Assembly (NCBI GenBank): GCA_038030265.1
Contig: CM075939.1
Location: 13,559,253-13,623,252 of the forward strand
Reading direction: 5' to 3'
DNA: 64,000 bases
Origin: Corythucha ciliata
Taxonomy: Eukaryota; Arthropoda; Insecta; Hemiptera; Tingidae
The position numbers and the translations under genes were made by a program. Shown piece after piece: positions 45,689 through 57,775 of the stretch (position 1 is the stretch's first letter; every line of letters begins with the position of its first letter). The notes beneath the pieces are model-generated. The model had not been told where the DNA came from. It was given only the letters and a program-made list of their open reading frames with translations, and searched no databases.

Positions 45689-45980
45689 ACTTGTTGTCAA
45701 AAAAAATTTTTTTTTCATGCCACCTGTGAACGTAGCGTGGTGGGATGGTGGGGGGGTGTGTGTGTGACGTACTACCAAAACCTCCTCCTCCCTGACCTTA
45801 CACAATAATTCCTCCCTGACCTCACTCAAACCCTCCCTAAGGGTAGCCCTCCTCCCAAAGGGTAGCCCATCCCGCACATGCGCACAATCTCCTCCTCCCA
45901 AAGGGTAGCCCATCCCGCACATGCGCACAACCTCCTCCTCCCAAAGGGTAGCCCCTCCGCAACCCCATTTACCATCTACT

Positions 45981-45986
45981 GACTGG
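45981..45986. repeat. Target duplication of foldback element, right
   Basis: GACTGG, matching 44265-44270. Confidence 0.65.
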
Positions 45987-48900
45987 CCTTTATGAACTGT
46001 GATTCTCGAGATTTCCCACAGCGAACAGGCGTTTTCGCGTGCAGGTATATTCTCAGTCAAAAATCACTTCCGCGGGTGGATCATGATGTTGGTTTGACTT
46101 TGGAATCAGTTTTTTTCACGAAAACCATATACTTTCTTTCCCTACAGGAACATGGGAATAAAAATAATAAAGAAAACACGGTTTTGAGGCTTCCGAAACT
46201 TCTACTTAACAGCCTCATCGTTCTCAAAATTTGAAACTTTTGCAGCACCTTGATTATTCAGGCTCTCTTGCGTGCTCAAAGTTCTAAACAGAAAAAGGTT
46301 TTTGCCGCTTCTCAGAAGCAATTAATCCACATTATCTCCTCCCCATCTTCCCCGTTGCTCCTCAAAACAAGCGGTGTCATTGTCATTGGGTGGGGAGTTC
46401 GGTGAGGGGGGAGGTTATGTAACGAACATCCGACTTTCGCACACGATTAAACTGCCATTAACAACACTCTCAACGTTGTCGTTATACGGCAGTGAAAAGA
46501 GACGCAGGATGCCTCCTTCCAGTCATCATTAGGCTAGTTGTTCGGATCTTTTTGTAGTAGCAGAACAAACAAAACAAAAAAACAAAAAAAAAAAAACAAA
46601 AAAAACAATCTCAGAACAAGTCTTGTCAGGCTTGAAGATGAAGTGAGCCGTTTAGTTTTTCCTTTCCAATTCTTTTTTACAAAGAAAGAGGGAAGCTGAA
46701 AATGAAACTAATTTAACGATTGTCATCGTTACACGAGTTTTAACCAGACGGCAGAGTTGCAGTGGGTAGCGATTTTTTTTTCACGTTCCACTCATCACAA
46801 CGTACTCATTTTATAATTAGCCAATTTGCATAACTAGGGCGACCCTTGAAAGTATTTTCAAAACTTTTAAAAACTGCAAATTATCCCCTTCCTCTTCCTC
46901 AAACTGTTCGTATAGAATGCGACTTTTCAAAACAGAATTTCTCCCCTCTAAAATAAACTAAATCTCGAAGGGAACGAGTTTGAAGGACCCTGCAGGAGGA
47001 AAAGTGACGGTCGTTATATTGGCCGCGTGCTATATTGGGTCGTGCTGGTGGTTGCGGAGGGGGTGGGGAGTCGGAGTAATTATTGCTTGTGCTTTGTTTG
47101 ACTGTCGTCAGTTTGATGAGCACACAATTTACACGCCACGGGGTTTGTTCTGGGTTTTGTCGTTTCCAAGTCAAGTTAACTGGTGTTGAGCGAGAGGGTT
47201 GGAGGGTTGTTTGAAAACAGTTAGATGAAGGATTTTTTTTTGTTTTGTTTCAAAAGTATTGTTAAAAGTGGGTAGGTGGGGGGGTGTGATTCGGCGAACT
47301 TTTTTTTTTTTTAAAAACTTAGATCGAGCAATAATGAAAATATCAAAGGGCTATGTAAAATTTATGAACTTGCCCATATTTGTCGATGTCATTGTCAAAG
47401 AGAAATGGTGATGCCACGTCAAGTCCTCTCTAATTGCTTGCGCTGTCTAAAGGGACATCAAACAGAGGAAGTCGATTTTCTCTTGGGTAAAGGGCGTCCT
47501 TTCGCTCTCCATCGAGAAACTTATTAAATTCGAATTCGTTGCTGCATTCATCAAAAGTACCCGTCAGCTCATAAAACAGCCAATAGAACGAATTCTCAGG
47601 GAGAATAAAGACGGAGGGGAGGGGGGCGATTTCACAAAACATTTAACACCTCGGTGAGACAACGGAGGAAAACTTCTGGCCCATCAAGTTTTGCCTACCT
47701 TTGCGTTCTTTCTCACCAAGCGCATTATACAAAAGAAAGAGGGACGACAGTCTTCGAGTGGTCTTTGAGAGCTTCGTACATGGTATAGTCATGTACCATA
47801 AGGGTGGTGCGTTCTTCAAGTGCCCCTGGGAAGAGCCCTCGGGGAAAATAAACAACCCCTCCTCGCCCATCCATCCATTCTCCTCCTCATTCATCTTTAT
47901 CGCACCGCCGCGCCGCACCACCACTCCGTGCAGTGTGCCGAATTCTTTTCATAAGAACCTGCAGCCTTAATAAAAGAATAAATTGAGATGAAAACTTTCA
48001 GCGGGAAGATAGCAGATAGCCCCTTTTGGAGAGGACGAGGATAAATATTTTAACATATTTGAAATTCTTCCATAATCGATCTAGATTAATATAAACAATG
48101 TCTCTAATTTCAGCGTCTGCAATGACCCTTAAAACCCTTCACTCTCACCCCCCCCCCTTTCATGCATCGCCAAAATTGAAAAGAGTACAAGATGAGTCAC
48201 ACTTTAAAATAAAATACCCTTTTATGTATTTTCTCGAAAATGCCATTATTTTCAACGACCGGACGTGACGGGGGGTGTTACGGGGTGCGTGGGGGGAACG
48301 GAAACCATTTCCTGTGTGTGTCTGTGCGGGGGTTGGAAAAAGGCTGGGTCTAAAGATGAACTCATAAAATTTTAACGCCCTCACCGCTGAAAATAATATT
48401 GATGTGTTTTTCTCTCTTGTGTTGGAAGTGTGGGGGTGCTTCATAGAAGGATGCTGCCTTATGGGATTCATTAGTGGGACGCGTACGGTGTTTTTAATGA
48501 GAGTGTTAAGGGATTCATTTTTATTTTTATTTTAAAAACTCAAGGTCTCGCCAAAAGTTTTATGCGTTTCCGCTAGGAGAGAAAAAAGCTACTTATCAAT
48601 ATGGATAAAAGAGGTATTCTTTTTTTTCTATTTTCAGCACTTAAAAAATGCATTCATTACCAGGCTTCCGCTAATGTCTTTCAGCGCGAAAGAGACGTAC
48701 AAAAAATGAAATATTAAAGAGTTTTGAAAGACACAGTGCTCTAGCATTCAAAGAGGAATTCCCTGTAAAAATAAATAAGCTTGTCACACGAACTTTTTAA
48801 TGCGAGAAAAAAAAACTTTTAAAAATGAATCTCAGAGGGGCAGCGATACTGATAAATTACCTACCTACACAACGATGTATAAAAGAACTGGATTGCTCAT

Positions 48901-49010
48901 CACTGCTGATAAAGAATAGCCATAAAATAAGCTCCAAGTGGAGCTTAAAGTGGATGAGAGGGGTGGAGTTTCAAAGTAAATACGGTAAGAGAATTTACAC
49001 TGGTGATTCG
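45987..49010. other. Gene-poor low-copy DNA
   Basis: No recognisable gene. An A-rich microsatellite (AAAAAACAAAAAA type) lies at about 46566-46610, with G-runs near 47279 and C-runs near 48150. Open frames (up to 103 codons) overlap on both strands without motifs. Confidence 0.45.
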
Positions 49011-49640
49011 TCATCTGGAAATAGTCAAACGGACTATTCACACCCTAAAAATGGCTCAAATGACGATTCGCACCTTATTCTTAAAATGGCGACTCGCAAA
49101 ATGACAAAACCGACGGTTCTCGCTTCTAAAATGACCAAAGTGACAACTCACGACCTTGGCGGACTGTTCGCGTCTAATAAAATGGAAAATCTGACTAATT
49201 TCTTACAAATCTTGGTAAAACTGAAGACAATTCGCGCCTTACTGGTTATTCACAGTCAAAAAATTGCAAAAATGACTGTTTGGGCCTTAAAAATTGCTAA
49301 ACTGACGATTCGTGCCCCAAAATAACCAATATCAATCTTCAAAATTTCGCTCCAAAAATGGTTGAACTGGGTCATTCACGCTCTTTGGAAAGCGCCAGGG
49401 ACAAATCGTTCCCTGTAATATGTTAGAATTGACCGATCAGGCCCTAAATGGGGCTGCTGACCGTACTGACAATTCACCCCCCCCCCTCATCAAATGAATA
49501 AACTGACAGACTCGCGCCATGAAACACGACCATTCGTGTTCCAAAAATGGCTAAATTCGCCTTCAAAATGCCTGAACTTACGATTTGTGCCCTATAACGA
49601 TCATCAAAATGACTATTCATGCACTAAATATTGTAAACTC
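49011..49640 (+). repeat. Satellite family D
   Basis: ~29-31-bp repeats with core ATGGCTAAACTGACGATTCG followed by CGCCC. The 166-codon open frame from 48825 simply reads through it (recurring K-M-T-K/A-L). Confidence 0.75.
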
Positions 49641-50715
49641 AGTCACTGATGAGATTTCGGGTTTCAGACTATGAATTTTCTTAACCCCTCCATTGACAAC
49701 TAGCCATTTCATCCTTAAAGCTGTCAATTTCGTCTTGAACAATTCTCAATTTCGCCTCAGAAACTGACAGTTTTTACTTGGAATCTGTCGAATTTCTCCT
49801 ATAACAGAAGATCACAAAACTAGATTTCGAAATCCAGCAGCAGAAAATTTGGACTCAAACATGGGGGTTTTGAGCCAATTTACCTGAAACAGTCGAATGC
49901 TAAACAACCTCACAACAATTTCGTCCTGTAGACTGTCAATTTCGGTCCGAAAACTGTCCATCTCGTCCCATGAAGGTCAATCTCGTCAAAACTGTCAATT
50001 TCGTCGTCATATCAAAACTATCGATGTCGTCCTAAAACTGTTAATTTCGTCCCACCAAACTGTCAATTTCGTCTTCGAATATGCTATTTTCATCTTAGAA
50101 ACTGTCAACAGATTTCGCAGACTGAGGGTTTCTAAGCCCCTTCACCGGCGAAACAGTCGGGTACTATAGATACTGACAATTTCGTCGTTCAGAACTGTCA
50201 ATTTTGCCCTGTAAAATCAAATCAGTATTCAAATCTGTCAATTTCGTCCTGAAAAGTATCAATTTCGTTCTTAAAACTGTCAATTTTATCCTTGAAATTG
50301 TTAATTTCGTCTTTTAAACTGTCAATTTTGTCCTTGTATTGTCAATTTCGTCCCAGTACTGTGAATTTCGTCCTTGAAACAGTCAATTTCGTCACTGAAC
50401 CTATCAATGTCGTCCTGAAACTGTCAATTTCGTCCTGTAAACTGTCAATTTCGTTCTAAAATAATTCAATACTGCCAACTTCGCCATTCAAAGCTGTAAA
50501 TTTAATCCTTGAAACTGTCAATTTCGCCCTTGAAACTATCAATTGGCATTTGCCCTGGACACCGTCAATTCCGTTATAGAAACTGTCCATGTTGTCCAAG
50601 AAATTGTAAATTTCGTCTTCAAAACTATCAATGACGCCCTAAAACTCCCAATTTCATCCTTTAAACATTCAATTTCGTCCTTGAAACTGCCTATTTCACT
50701 TGCTAAATTGACGAA
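49641..50715 (+). repeat. Satellite family C
   Basis: About 45 repeats of 20-25 bp, core AACTGTCAATTTCGTCC, some with CTTGA or CTGAA linkers. Two larger interruptions with AACAGTCGAATGCTA / AACAGTCGGGTACTATA (near 49888 and 50150, spaced about 260 bp) hint at a longer unit. Confidence 0.85.
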
Positions 50716-51720
50716 GAAGTACTAATTCTCTCTGATCGTTAATTTCTGAAAAAAATCGCTTAATATAACTAGCTGCTAAAATACGCAGCAAAAATTGTGA
50801 AAACCCTAATTATAACGGCTAAAAATTGAGCCAAAGCGCTAATTCACACTACAATTGGGAAAACGTGCTCAATCATCCAACTCAATCCTTGGCTACTAGA
50901 AGCTTTGAAAGAGCGCTAATTCATTAACAAAAGCGCTAAATACGTGGTTCGACGCTACTGTCATAAACAATTGAGAAAGATCGCCTGTCCAAACCGCTGA
51001 ATAATGGCCGCCAGTTCATGGCCTAAAGTTAAGAAATCGCTTTGCGGTATCTGGAGTCTGTTTCGTGCCCAAAATGAGAAAATGCGGTGAAAACGCTAAT
51101 TCACAGCTAAAATAGACACCAATTCACGGCTAAAATGCAGAAAAAGCGTTAATTCACGGCTACAATGATGAAAAAACGCCCTATTTCTCATCTAAAATGG
51201 AGTAAAAGCGCTAATTCACGGCTGAAACTGCGAAAAAACGCTAATTCATGACTAATATGCAAAAATCGCTAATCAATTCGCTGCTCAAATACATAAAAAT
51301 CGTCTAATGCGCGTCTTAATAGAGAAGAGGCGCAAATTCTAGGCTACTATGAAAAAATCGTAATAATCCGCGGCCAAAATATGTACACAAAAAAAAAATG
51401 AAAATTTGAGAAATTCTTGACTAAAATGGTAAAAAAACGCCAATTCATAACGAAATTTGAAAAATCTGTTATAATTCGCTCGTAAAATACCTAAAAACCG
51501 CTAATTCGTGTCAACGATAAAGAAAAAGCGCTCATTTGCGGCTAATATTGAGAAAAGGTGGGCTAAAATTGAGAAAAAGCGACATTTCATGTTGAAAATT
51601 GAGAAAAATTACTAAATATCAGCTGAATTTGCAAAAGAGCGGTTATGCGCAGGTAAAATTAGAAAAAGTCAATTTGCATTATATCTGGAGTCAATTTGGC
51701 GAAAATTCAGCCAGACAGCT
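50716..51720 (+). repeat. Satellite family A, forward block
   Basis: About 32 monomers, clearest near 51100-51260 (AATTCACGGCTAAAATG). An ATCTGGAGTC marker occurs near 51050 and 51695. Confidence 0.8.
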
Positions 51721-52130
51721 GTTTGCTGCCTAAAAATGGCTAAATCGCCATAAAAATCGCTAAACTGATGACATCGCTCACACTCCAAAACTTTCTTCCC
51801 GCCACTCCAAAAAAAGCTGGCGATCTGCGTCCTGAGAATGGTTAAATTGACTATCGCTGTTCGCCCTGAAAATAGCCAAACTGGCGCTTCCTGCTCGTAC
51901 TATAGCCAAACTGACTCGTAAACGCCCTATAAGTGGCTAAACTGACCGATTCGCGCCCGAAAATGCCTGAATAGATGATTCATGCCCTGAAAATGGCTAA
52001 ATCGTCCTTTCATGCGCCAAGAATGAACAAAATAACATAGTGTGCGCCTTCGGTTGACGGAATATTGTGCCTTAGAATGAGGCCTTGAAAATCGCTAAAC
52101 TGTCTATTCACGTCATGAAGTCAACGTAAT
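51721..52130 (+). repeat. Satellite family D, second block
   Basis: Same core as 49.0 kb (CTGAAAATGGCTAAA, CGATTCGCGCCC), more diverged. It follows family A without a spacer. Confidence 0.65.
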
Positions 52131-52620
52131 GATCGACGAAACGTAACTCTAGTGAAAATATTTATAAATTAATTGTTTTATGTACCTAGCCCATAGCGGT
52201 CATTAAATTCAAAACATATCAGTCAAGAATTATGTTGGGCGATAGCTTCTTTATAAACAATGAACGTAAAATCGTTTGTTAAGCCGCATACTTTTCGTTT
52301 GAAACATTGATGGGTGCGACCAACTTTCCGCAACCCGACGAGACCCATGGATGAAATCGTTTGTTTCGCGCCATTTCTAGTCTTAAAATCATTTGTTGAG
52401 CCGAGAGCCAGCCAACCTTTTCTGATCGTGGGACATAATCCTGATGGTTGTAAGTACTCAGGTGGGCCACCTATCCTCGCCCCTCCCCCATCTATCGAGC
52501 ACAACCTGGGACGTTTTCCATTTGCACAAAAAATGTGCCCCTGGGCAACTCATTGCAGTGCCGGCCTTAGACATTTGGCGCCCCCGGGCGAATCTTTTAC
52601 CAACACCTCCGTGAAGTTGC
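52131..52620. other. Unassigned segment with transposon-like words
   Basis: It holds a short internal repetition (AAATCGTTTGTT at about 52270 and 52352, AAATCATTTGTTGAGCC at 52386) and the phrase GCCGGCCTTAGACATTTGGC then GCCCCCGGGCG near 52561. On the minus strand a 93-codon frame (52504-52223) is open but unrecognised. Confidence 0.35.
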
Positions 52621-54110
52621 CTTAAGGAGCAGCGAATTAGCGATTTTTTCCACACTTCATCACTTCTTCTCAATTTCATCGGTGAATTATCCATTTGTCT
52701 CCATTGTAGCCGCTTATTACTTAATTAGCCATTTTTCTCCATTTCAGTCGTGAATTAGCGATTTTCCTTGGAATGAATTTGTGTTTTTCCTGATTTCAGC
52801 CGCTAATGAGCGATTTTACCCGTGAATTAGCGCTTCATTTTCTAATTTTAGCCACGAGTAAGTTGTCTCCGGAAACCGCGACTTGCCATTAACTCAATCT
52901 ATCTCTGTGAAACAGCTCAATTTAACCCGATAAATATAAATTTTTCTTGATTTCAGCCGTGAATTAGCATTTCACCTAATTTTAGTATCCCAGCGAGCCA
53001 TCAATGAGAGTTTTATTTCCCAATTTTAGACGCATTATCCTCATTTAGCCGATGATTAGCGCGATTTTGTTTACTTTCAGCCAGGAAGTTACCTTCAGAA
53101 GCTGCTTTTTGGCGTTTTCTCCAGTTTAACAGCGAATTAGCGTTTTTTCCACTTGACAGCGCTCCATCTCAGTTTATCAGAGAGTTACCGATTTATCCCT
53201 ATTTTAGCCGCGAATTAGCGATTTCTTGCCAGTTTAGCGATTTCTTGTCATTTTAGCGATTTCTTGCCATTTTAGAGGTGAATGATCGATTTATCTGGAT
53301 TTTGCAATGAAATGCTTCCTGTTTTCTCAATTTTCTGTGAATTAGCAAATTTTCTCTAAGTACCCTCCAATTAGCCATTTTTCTTTATTTTAGTCGCAAA
53401 TTAGCGTTTTTTCTCATTTTAGGTGCTAACCATAGATTTTTTTACGTTTCATCAACGAATTAGAATTCCCCCAATTTTCGCCGCGAATGACCTGAAATGA
53501 TTTGAAATTTGGCCGCGGATTAGCGAATTTTTTCACTTATTGGCACGAAGTTACCTCCGCAAATTGACGTTTTCTCCATTTAATCCGCATATTAGCGTTT
53601 TCCTTACTTCATCGCTGCAGAATGAGCAATTTTTCTCCATTTTAGCAGCGATTTATCTGAATTTTGCAGGGAATTCGTGTCTTTCGCGATTTCAGCCGCT
53701 AATTTCATTCGTGAATTAGCACTCTTTCTTAATTTTCCTCGTGAAAATTAGCGGTTTTTTCACTTTCAGCCATGAATTCGCGTTTTTCCGTCTGAGCCAT
53801 GAACTTGCGTTCTGAATAAGTCGAGATTTTACGTGCGAATTAGCGCTTTTTTAAAAAACCAATGGTGAATTATCAATTTTTCACTATTTTATTCGTGAAT
53901 CAGCGTGTTACGTAATTTTAAACGTAAATTACTGTGTTTTACACTTTATCTTCTATTTCAGACCTTTTTTCAACTTTAGCCGTGATTTAGCACTTTTTCT
54001 CACTTCTGTCCGTCAATCAGTTATTTTTCTCAATAATTTCAGCTGTGAATTACCATTTATCTCAATTTCAGCCCCAAATTAGTTATTTGCAATTTTGGTC
54101 TGTATTAAGA
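52621..54110 (-). repeat. Satellite family A, reverse block
   Basis: About 48 reverse monomers (GTGAATTAGCGATTTTTC). Reverse marker monomers near 52870 (GTCTCCGGAAACCGCG), 53090 (TTACCTTCAGAAGCTGC) and 53553 (TTACCTCCGCAAATTG). A GTCATTTTAGCGATTTCTTG sub-repeat near 53225-53275 is locally amplified. Confidence 0.8.
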
Positions 54111-57100
54111 GGACACTTAGCGGTGGATAAGCCGACCACAAGGAGGGGCGAATTGTACAGCGATTTCCATTTGCACAAAAATCCGTGGGATGCCAAAATT
54201 CAATATTAAATACGATAATTTTTGGGTTGTGTAGTGTCCGTGCAACCTATAAAAATGCTTAATTTTTCGAGGGAAGAAATTTGTTTGGTTGCATAGACTC
54301 CGCAAAACGTAAACACAGAGCATATGAAAGGGCCTTGAACAAACGAAAACGGTGGCTTAACATTGCGATTTGACGTCCAGACTCCAGATATGTCGCTAAA
54401 CAAAATATTTCGTTCGGAACTTTGGGGTTGAGAATATAGCGAAAGCACACAATATCTCAAGTCCCTACCTTAAACAAATGCTGAATCCGCGTCTGGTTGG
54501 GGGCATTGTTTCGAGGAATGGAAAGAATGTAGCTGCTAGGGAATTGTTTTTAAAATAATTATTATTAAAACGAAGTAGGCAATGCATGATAACAATAATA
54601 ATTGGACGAACGGTTTTCTTATATACTTATTATCATTTATATTAAACAAGAGGTGAAAAAACGGAATGCGGATGTTGATGGCCCCCGGCAGATCTTGGTA
54701 AGTGTCTGAGACATCAGTCCCCCACCATCATAACCCAAAGAAGAGTCGAAAGGCCTGCTGAATGAAATTGAGGTATTTTCGTTTCTTTTCCCATTCTATT
54801 AGCAGATGAGAAGACGGAGCAGCGCTGGAAATGAGCTACTGTGTGAGGGTGCATGTGTGAACAATGAACATTATACTTTTCCAGTTTTCATTTTTTGTTC
54901 GCTCGATTTTTCTTGTTTTTGATTGCCGCGCGCCGTTGAAAAAAAGCAAAATATTCGTTACGTCTTTTGAAAAGAGCCGTAAGCCACGCACAAACACTGT
55001 AAATAACCAGTCGACAAGCCGTCGCATATACGAATACACTTCATCCCAAATTCTGAGGATCCTCGGAATTATACTCCTTGTGTAGCTGGCCGGTGGACCA
55101 ATCCGCAGGTACTGCGGAAACCCTGTGAGAATGCTGCCAGGAAACCTTTTCCGTTTCCACCGAAATTTTCCCATTCTGCATACAAAACGGGCGATTTCAC
55201 TAAAAACGTAAGGTCTGACGGGCATGCATCTTGTGGAGGTAGACATTTCCAAACGAGAAAAGGTCATTTTAGCTGCGCCGACGGTATAGTCACAAAGACG
55301 TTTATTTAGAGAGAAAAATGTAATTTGAAAAGTAACTGTTAAAACAAAAAGAAAATCCTTCTGATTAAGCACAACGTGTCACAGTTGGTGGTGACACTGA
55401 CGAGGGGGAAGGGGAGGGAATAAACCAGAGACTGACAAGCGCGGTTCCAACAACCACGGTCATTCTAATGAATATTTTATGCCTTCATTTCCATATCTAA
55501 TAACATTTCAACAGTTTTTTGTTTCTGCTTCCCCTTTTTCTTACCGAAATCATTCTGAAAAGTTTAATAGCAAAAATTTTTGCATTTCCCTTGCGGTTGG
55601 GCGAAAGGACAAATGGATGGGAAGGCCCCATGGAGGGGGGGGGGTGTTCTATTTAAATCCACGGCTCTGTCCGGTCAAAGTCCATTATTTTATTCAACAG
55701 ATAATTGAAAAAACCTTGGTAATGTGAAAATTACTGAACAGGCGTTACTGTTTTTAGTTTGTTGACTCCTTAGCACTTCTAAAGAACGTAATAATTTAAA
55801 CCTCTCTCGAGTCAGTGAAAGAGATATTTATGTAACGTTTTGCTTTGCAAGGACCTTTTTTCTTGGACAGTTTAAGTGTTTCTAAAGACAGAATGCTCCG
55901 GGTTTTGTTTACTCTCCCAAAATGTTCGTATGGGCCTCTACTATGGGTGGGGTGTTGAAAGAGATAAGTATATTCCCAAAGGTAGAAAAAGGGGATAAGA
56001 GAACGAAAAAAAAAGACCTAACTTTCCTCCAGTTTCTCTTCGACTTACTTTTTTTTATAACAATACGAGTTTACTTGAATGCTGTCTCTACTTAAACAAT
56101 TTTCGAAGCCCAAAATACCTATACCACGGAATATTGCCCTTAATAACGACGATGTTCAAGGTTTTTCCTGCAGCGTATTTCAGTAAATAAAGCGAAAGAA
56201 GGAAAATATTTAACGAAGCTCATCATTGAAGTATAGTACTCCTTTTCCTTCCACTACTCACTCTAGCGAAAAGAAAATCCCGAAAAGCCCTTTAAAAACG
56301 TACAAATTGAAAAGAAAGAAATGACTGAAGCGCAAAAAATGGTCGTCCTTTTCACCATTAGAAACGTATGGTCTATTCACACTTATTTACTCTCTCTTTC
56401 TTCTCTTTTCAAGGAAACATGACACTTTTTAGAGCGTGCAGCGTGTTGATGAAGGTCCAGAAGTGTAGAGTCTTTGGGTGAGGTGTCTGAACCCGGGGGG
56501 GGGGGGGTCCATTTTACCTGCTGCTGGTCAACACTTTTTTCAAAGAGATGAGAGAGTGAGGAAAAAACTCGTTATTTATTTAAATATTTGAAATCAAGAT
56601 TTTACAAGCGGGGGGTTTTTTTCCCCCTCGATTTTCCTTCTCTTGGTCCTTCGACCCTTTTCTTCACTTTTTCAGAGAAAGAAAAACTAAGCCTTATCAG
56701 CTCACTTAAGCCCATTTACAAAATTCAACCCCCAGGCGAATTGAAAGGGAGTGAGAGACGTGCAGAGGAGGGCCTTCAACTTTGGTCAAAACATTATTCC
56801 TTTTCCCTACACCCCCACCACAGTTCCCGCACTTTTTCTTTTGGTTTCCTTCCTTCCGCCACCTCTCCCACCTTGAACCAAAACTTGCTCCTCAAGAACA
56901 TGACCATCAAAAAGTAGTCTGAGTGTGGTGGAATGGTAGAGGGGGTGAGTGAAGTTAGCTAGAACCCCCCCCCCCCACCATCAAAAACCCTCTCAGAATC
57001 AGCTTCAGACAAAAACCTTCCCTTGAATCATGGAGCTTTATTCCAAAAACCCACAGTTTTTTTTTCTTTATATTCTCGTTTCTTCAACTCTTTTCTTGTA

Positions 57101-57775
57101 TGTGGTGGAAGAAGGGGGGAAGCTTTTGATGACATTATGAAATGGGGTGACTCACCCCCTCCCCCATACCGTAGCACAGCTCACCAATCTCCTGTTAATG
57201 GCGTCAGTTTCCTGGTGATTTCGCTCATCCTCCTTGGGCTGTTTTTCTTACGAGCACTCCACCCACCCCTCGCCCAGCCGTAATTCATCCTTTTATAGGT
57301 AATGCACTTTTTTACGACTCGTAACTGGTGCCAAGTTTTATATTGTCAATAAAATGAGCTTACTGGTGGTTTGGAAGCGCTTAAATTGTGATGCATTGTG
57401 TGAGACTGACGAAGTAAACGGACAGGCAGGTCTGCATGAGAGAAAAGTATGGAATTGCAATATATTTTGGTTTGTCAATAATGTGGAATGATAATGGGCA
57501 AATATTCATGCCACTGCAACACAATGTAACCATGGTGCCACCTCCCTACTCAGGAGTGATGGGCGAAAGTGCCACGACCTCTGGATCTCAACCTTTTCCC
57601 GTTGAACCACGTCAAGGAGGTCCAGTTGTGGGCCGATGCCGTCGAGTATCCAGTTCACTCTAACTCGCCATCCAAGCAGCCCAGTACCGCCCGGCACTGG
57701 AAATCTTCATTTCATCCCCACAAATTAATTTTACCCAAAAAGGCTTTATCCGGGGGGGGGGGGGAATGACACCTC
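54111..57775. other. Gene-poor low-copy DNA with one longer open frame
   Basis: No recognisable gene apart from the uncertain frame at 54836-55372. G-runs near 55634 and 56497, C-run near 56966, G-run near 57752. The rest is A/T-rich with pyrimidine tracts. Confidence 0.4.
54836..55372 (-). CDS. Open frame of 178 codons, status unknown
   Basis: This is the longest single frame outside the copia element and is not explained by a repeat period. The middle (FSRLEMSTSTRCMPVRPYVF, IPRILRIWDEVYSYMRRLVD) has an ordinary mixed composition; both ends are hydrophobic or Lys/Asn-rich and look like non-coding sequence. I do not recognise a domain. No splice sites, promoter or polyadenylation signal clearly belong to it. 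It could be a decayed mobile-element fragment or chance. Confidence 0.15.
   Translation of the reverse strand: MLNQKDFLFVLTVTFQITFFSLNKRLCDYTVGAAKMTFSRLEMSTSTRCMPVRPYVFSEIARFVCRMGKFRWKRKRFPGSILTGFPQYLRIGPPASYTRSIIPRILRIWDEVYSYMRRLVDWLFTVFVRGLRLFSKDVTNILLFFNGARQSKTRKIERTKNENWKSIMFIVHTCTLTQ

Larger units (their letters stand above)
44271..45980. mobile_element. Foldback-like element with long inverted, tandem-repeat arms
   Basis: The first ~560 bp (from AGTAGATGGTAAATGGGG) are mirrored almost base for base at the right end (…CCCCATTTACCATCTACT). Inside, the arms consist of tandem subrepeats of about 100-150 bp, which contain a ~17-bp word GGCTACCCTTTGGGAGGAGG, TTGAGTGAGGTCAGGAAGG, AATTATTGTGTAAGG and TTTTGCGCATGTGCGAGATG. 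Subrepeat number differs between arms near the centre (about 45175). Flanks carry GACTGG on both sides. Long inverted arms made of subrepeats are the hallmark of foldback (FB-type) transposons. No transposase frame is present; frames seen on both strands are mirror images of the repeats. Confidence 0.75.

Noticed and set aside
44218..46060. Several 80-158-codon frames, identical on opposite strands
   Set aside because: They are mirror images produced by the inverted arms and their subrepeats (GRRATLWEG-type repetition); no domain is present.
48825..49325. 166-codon plus-strand frame
   Set aside because: Most of it reads through satellite D, giving periodic residues.
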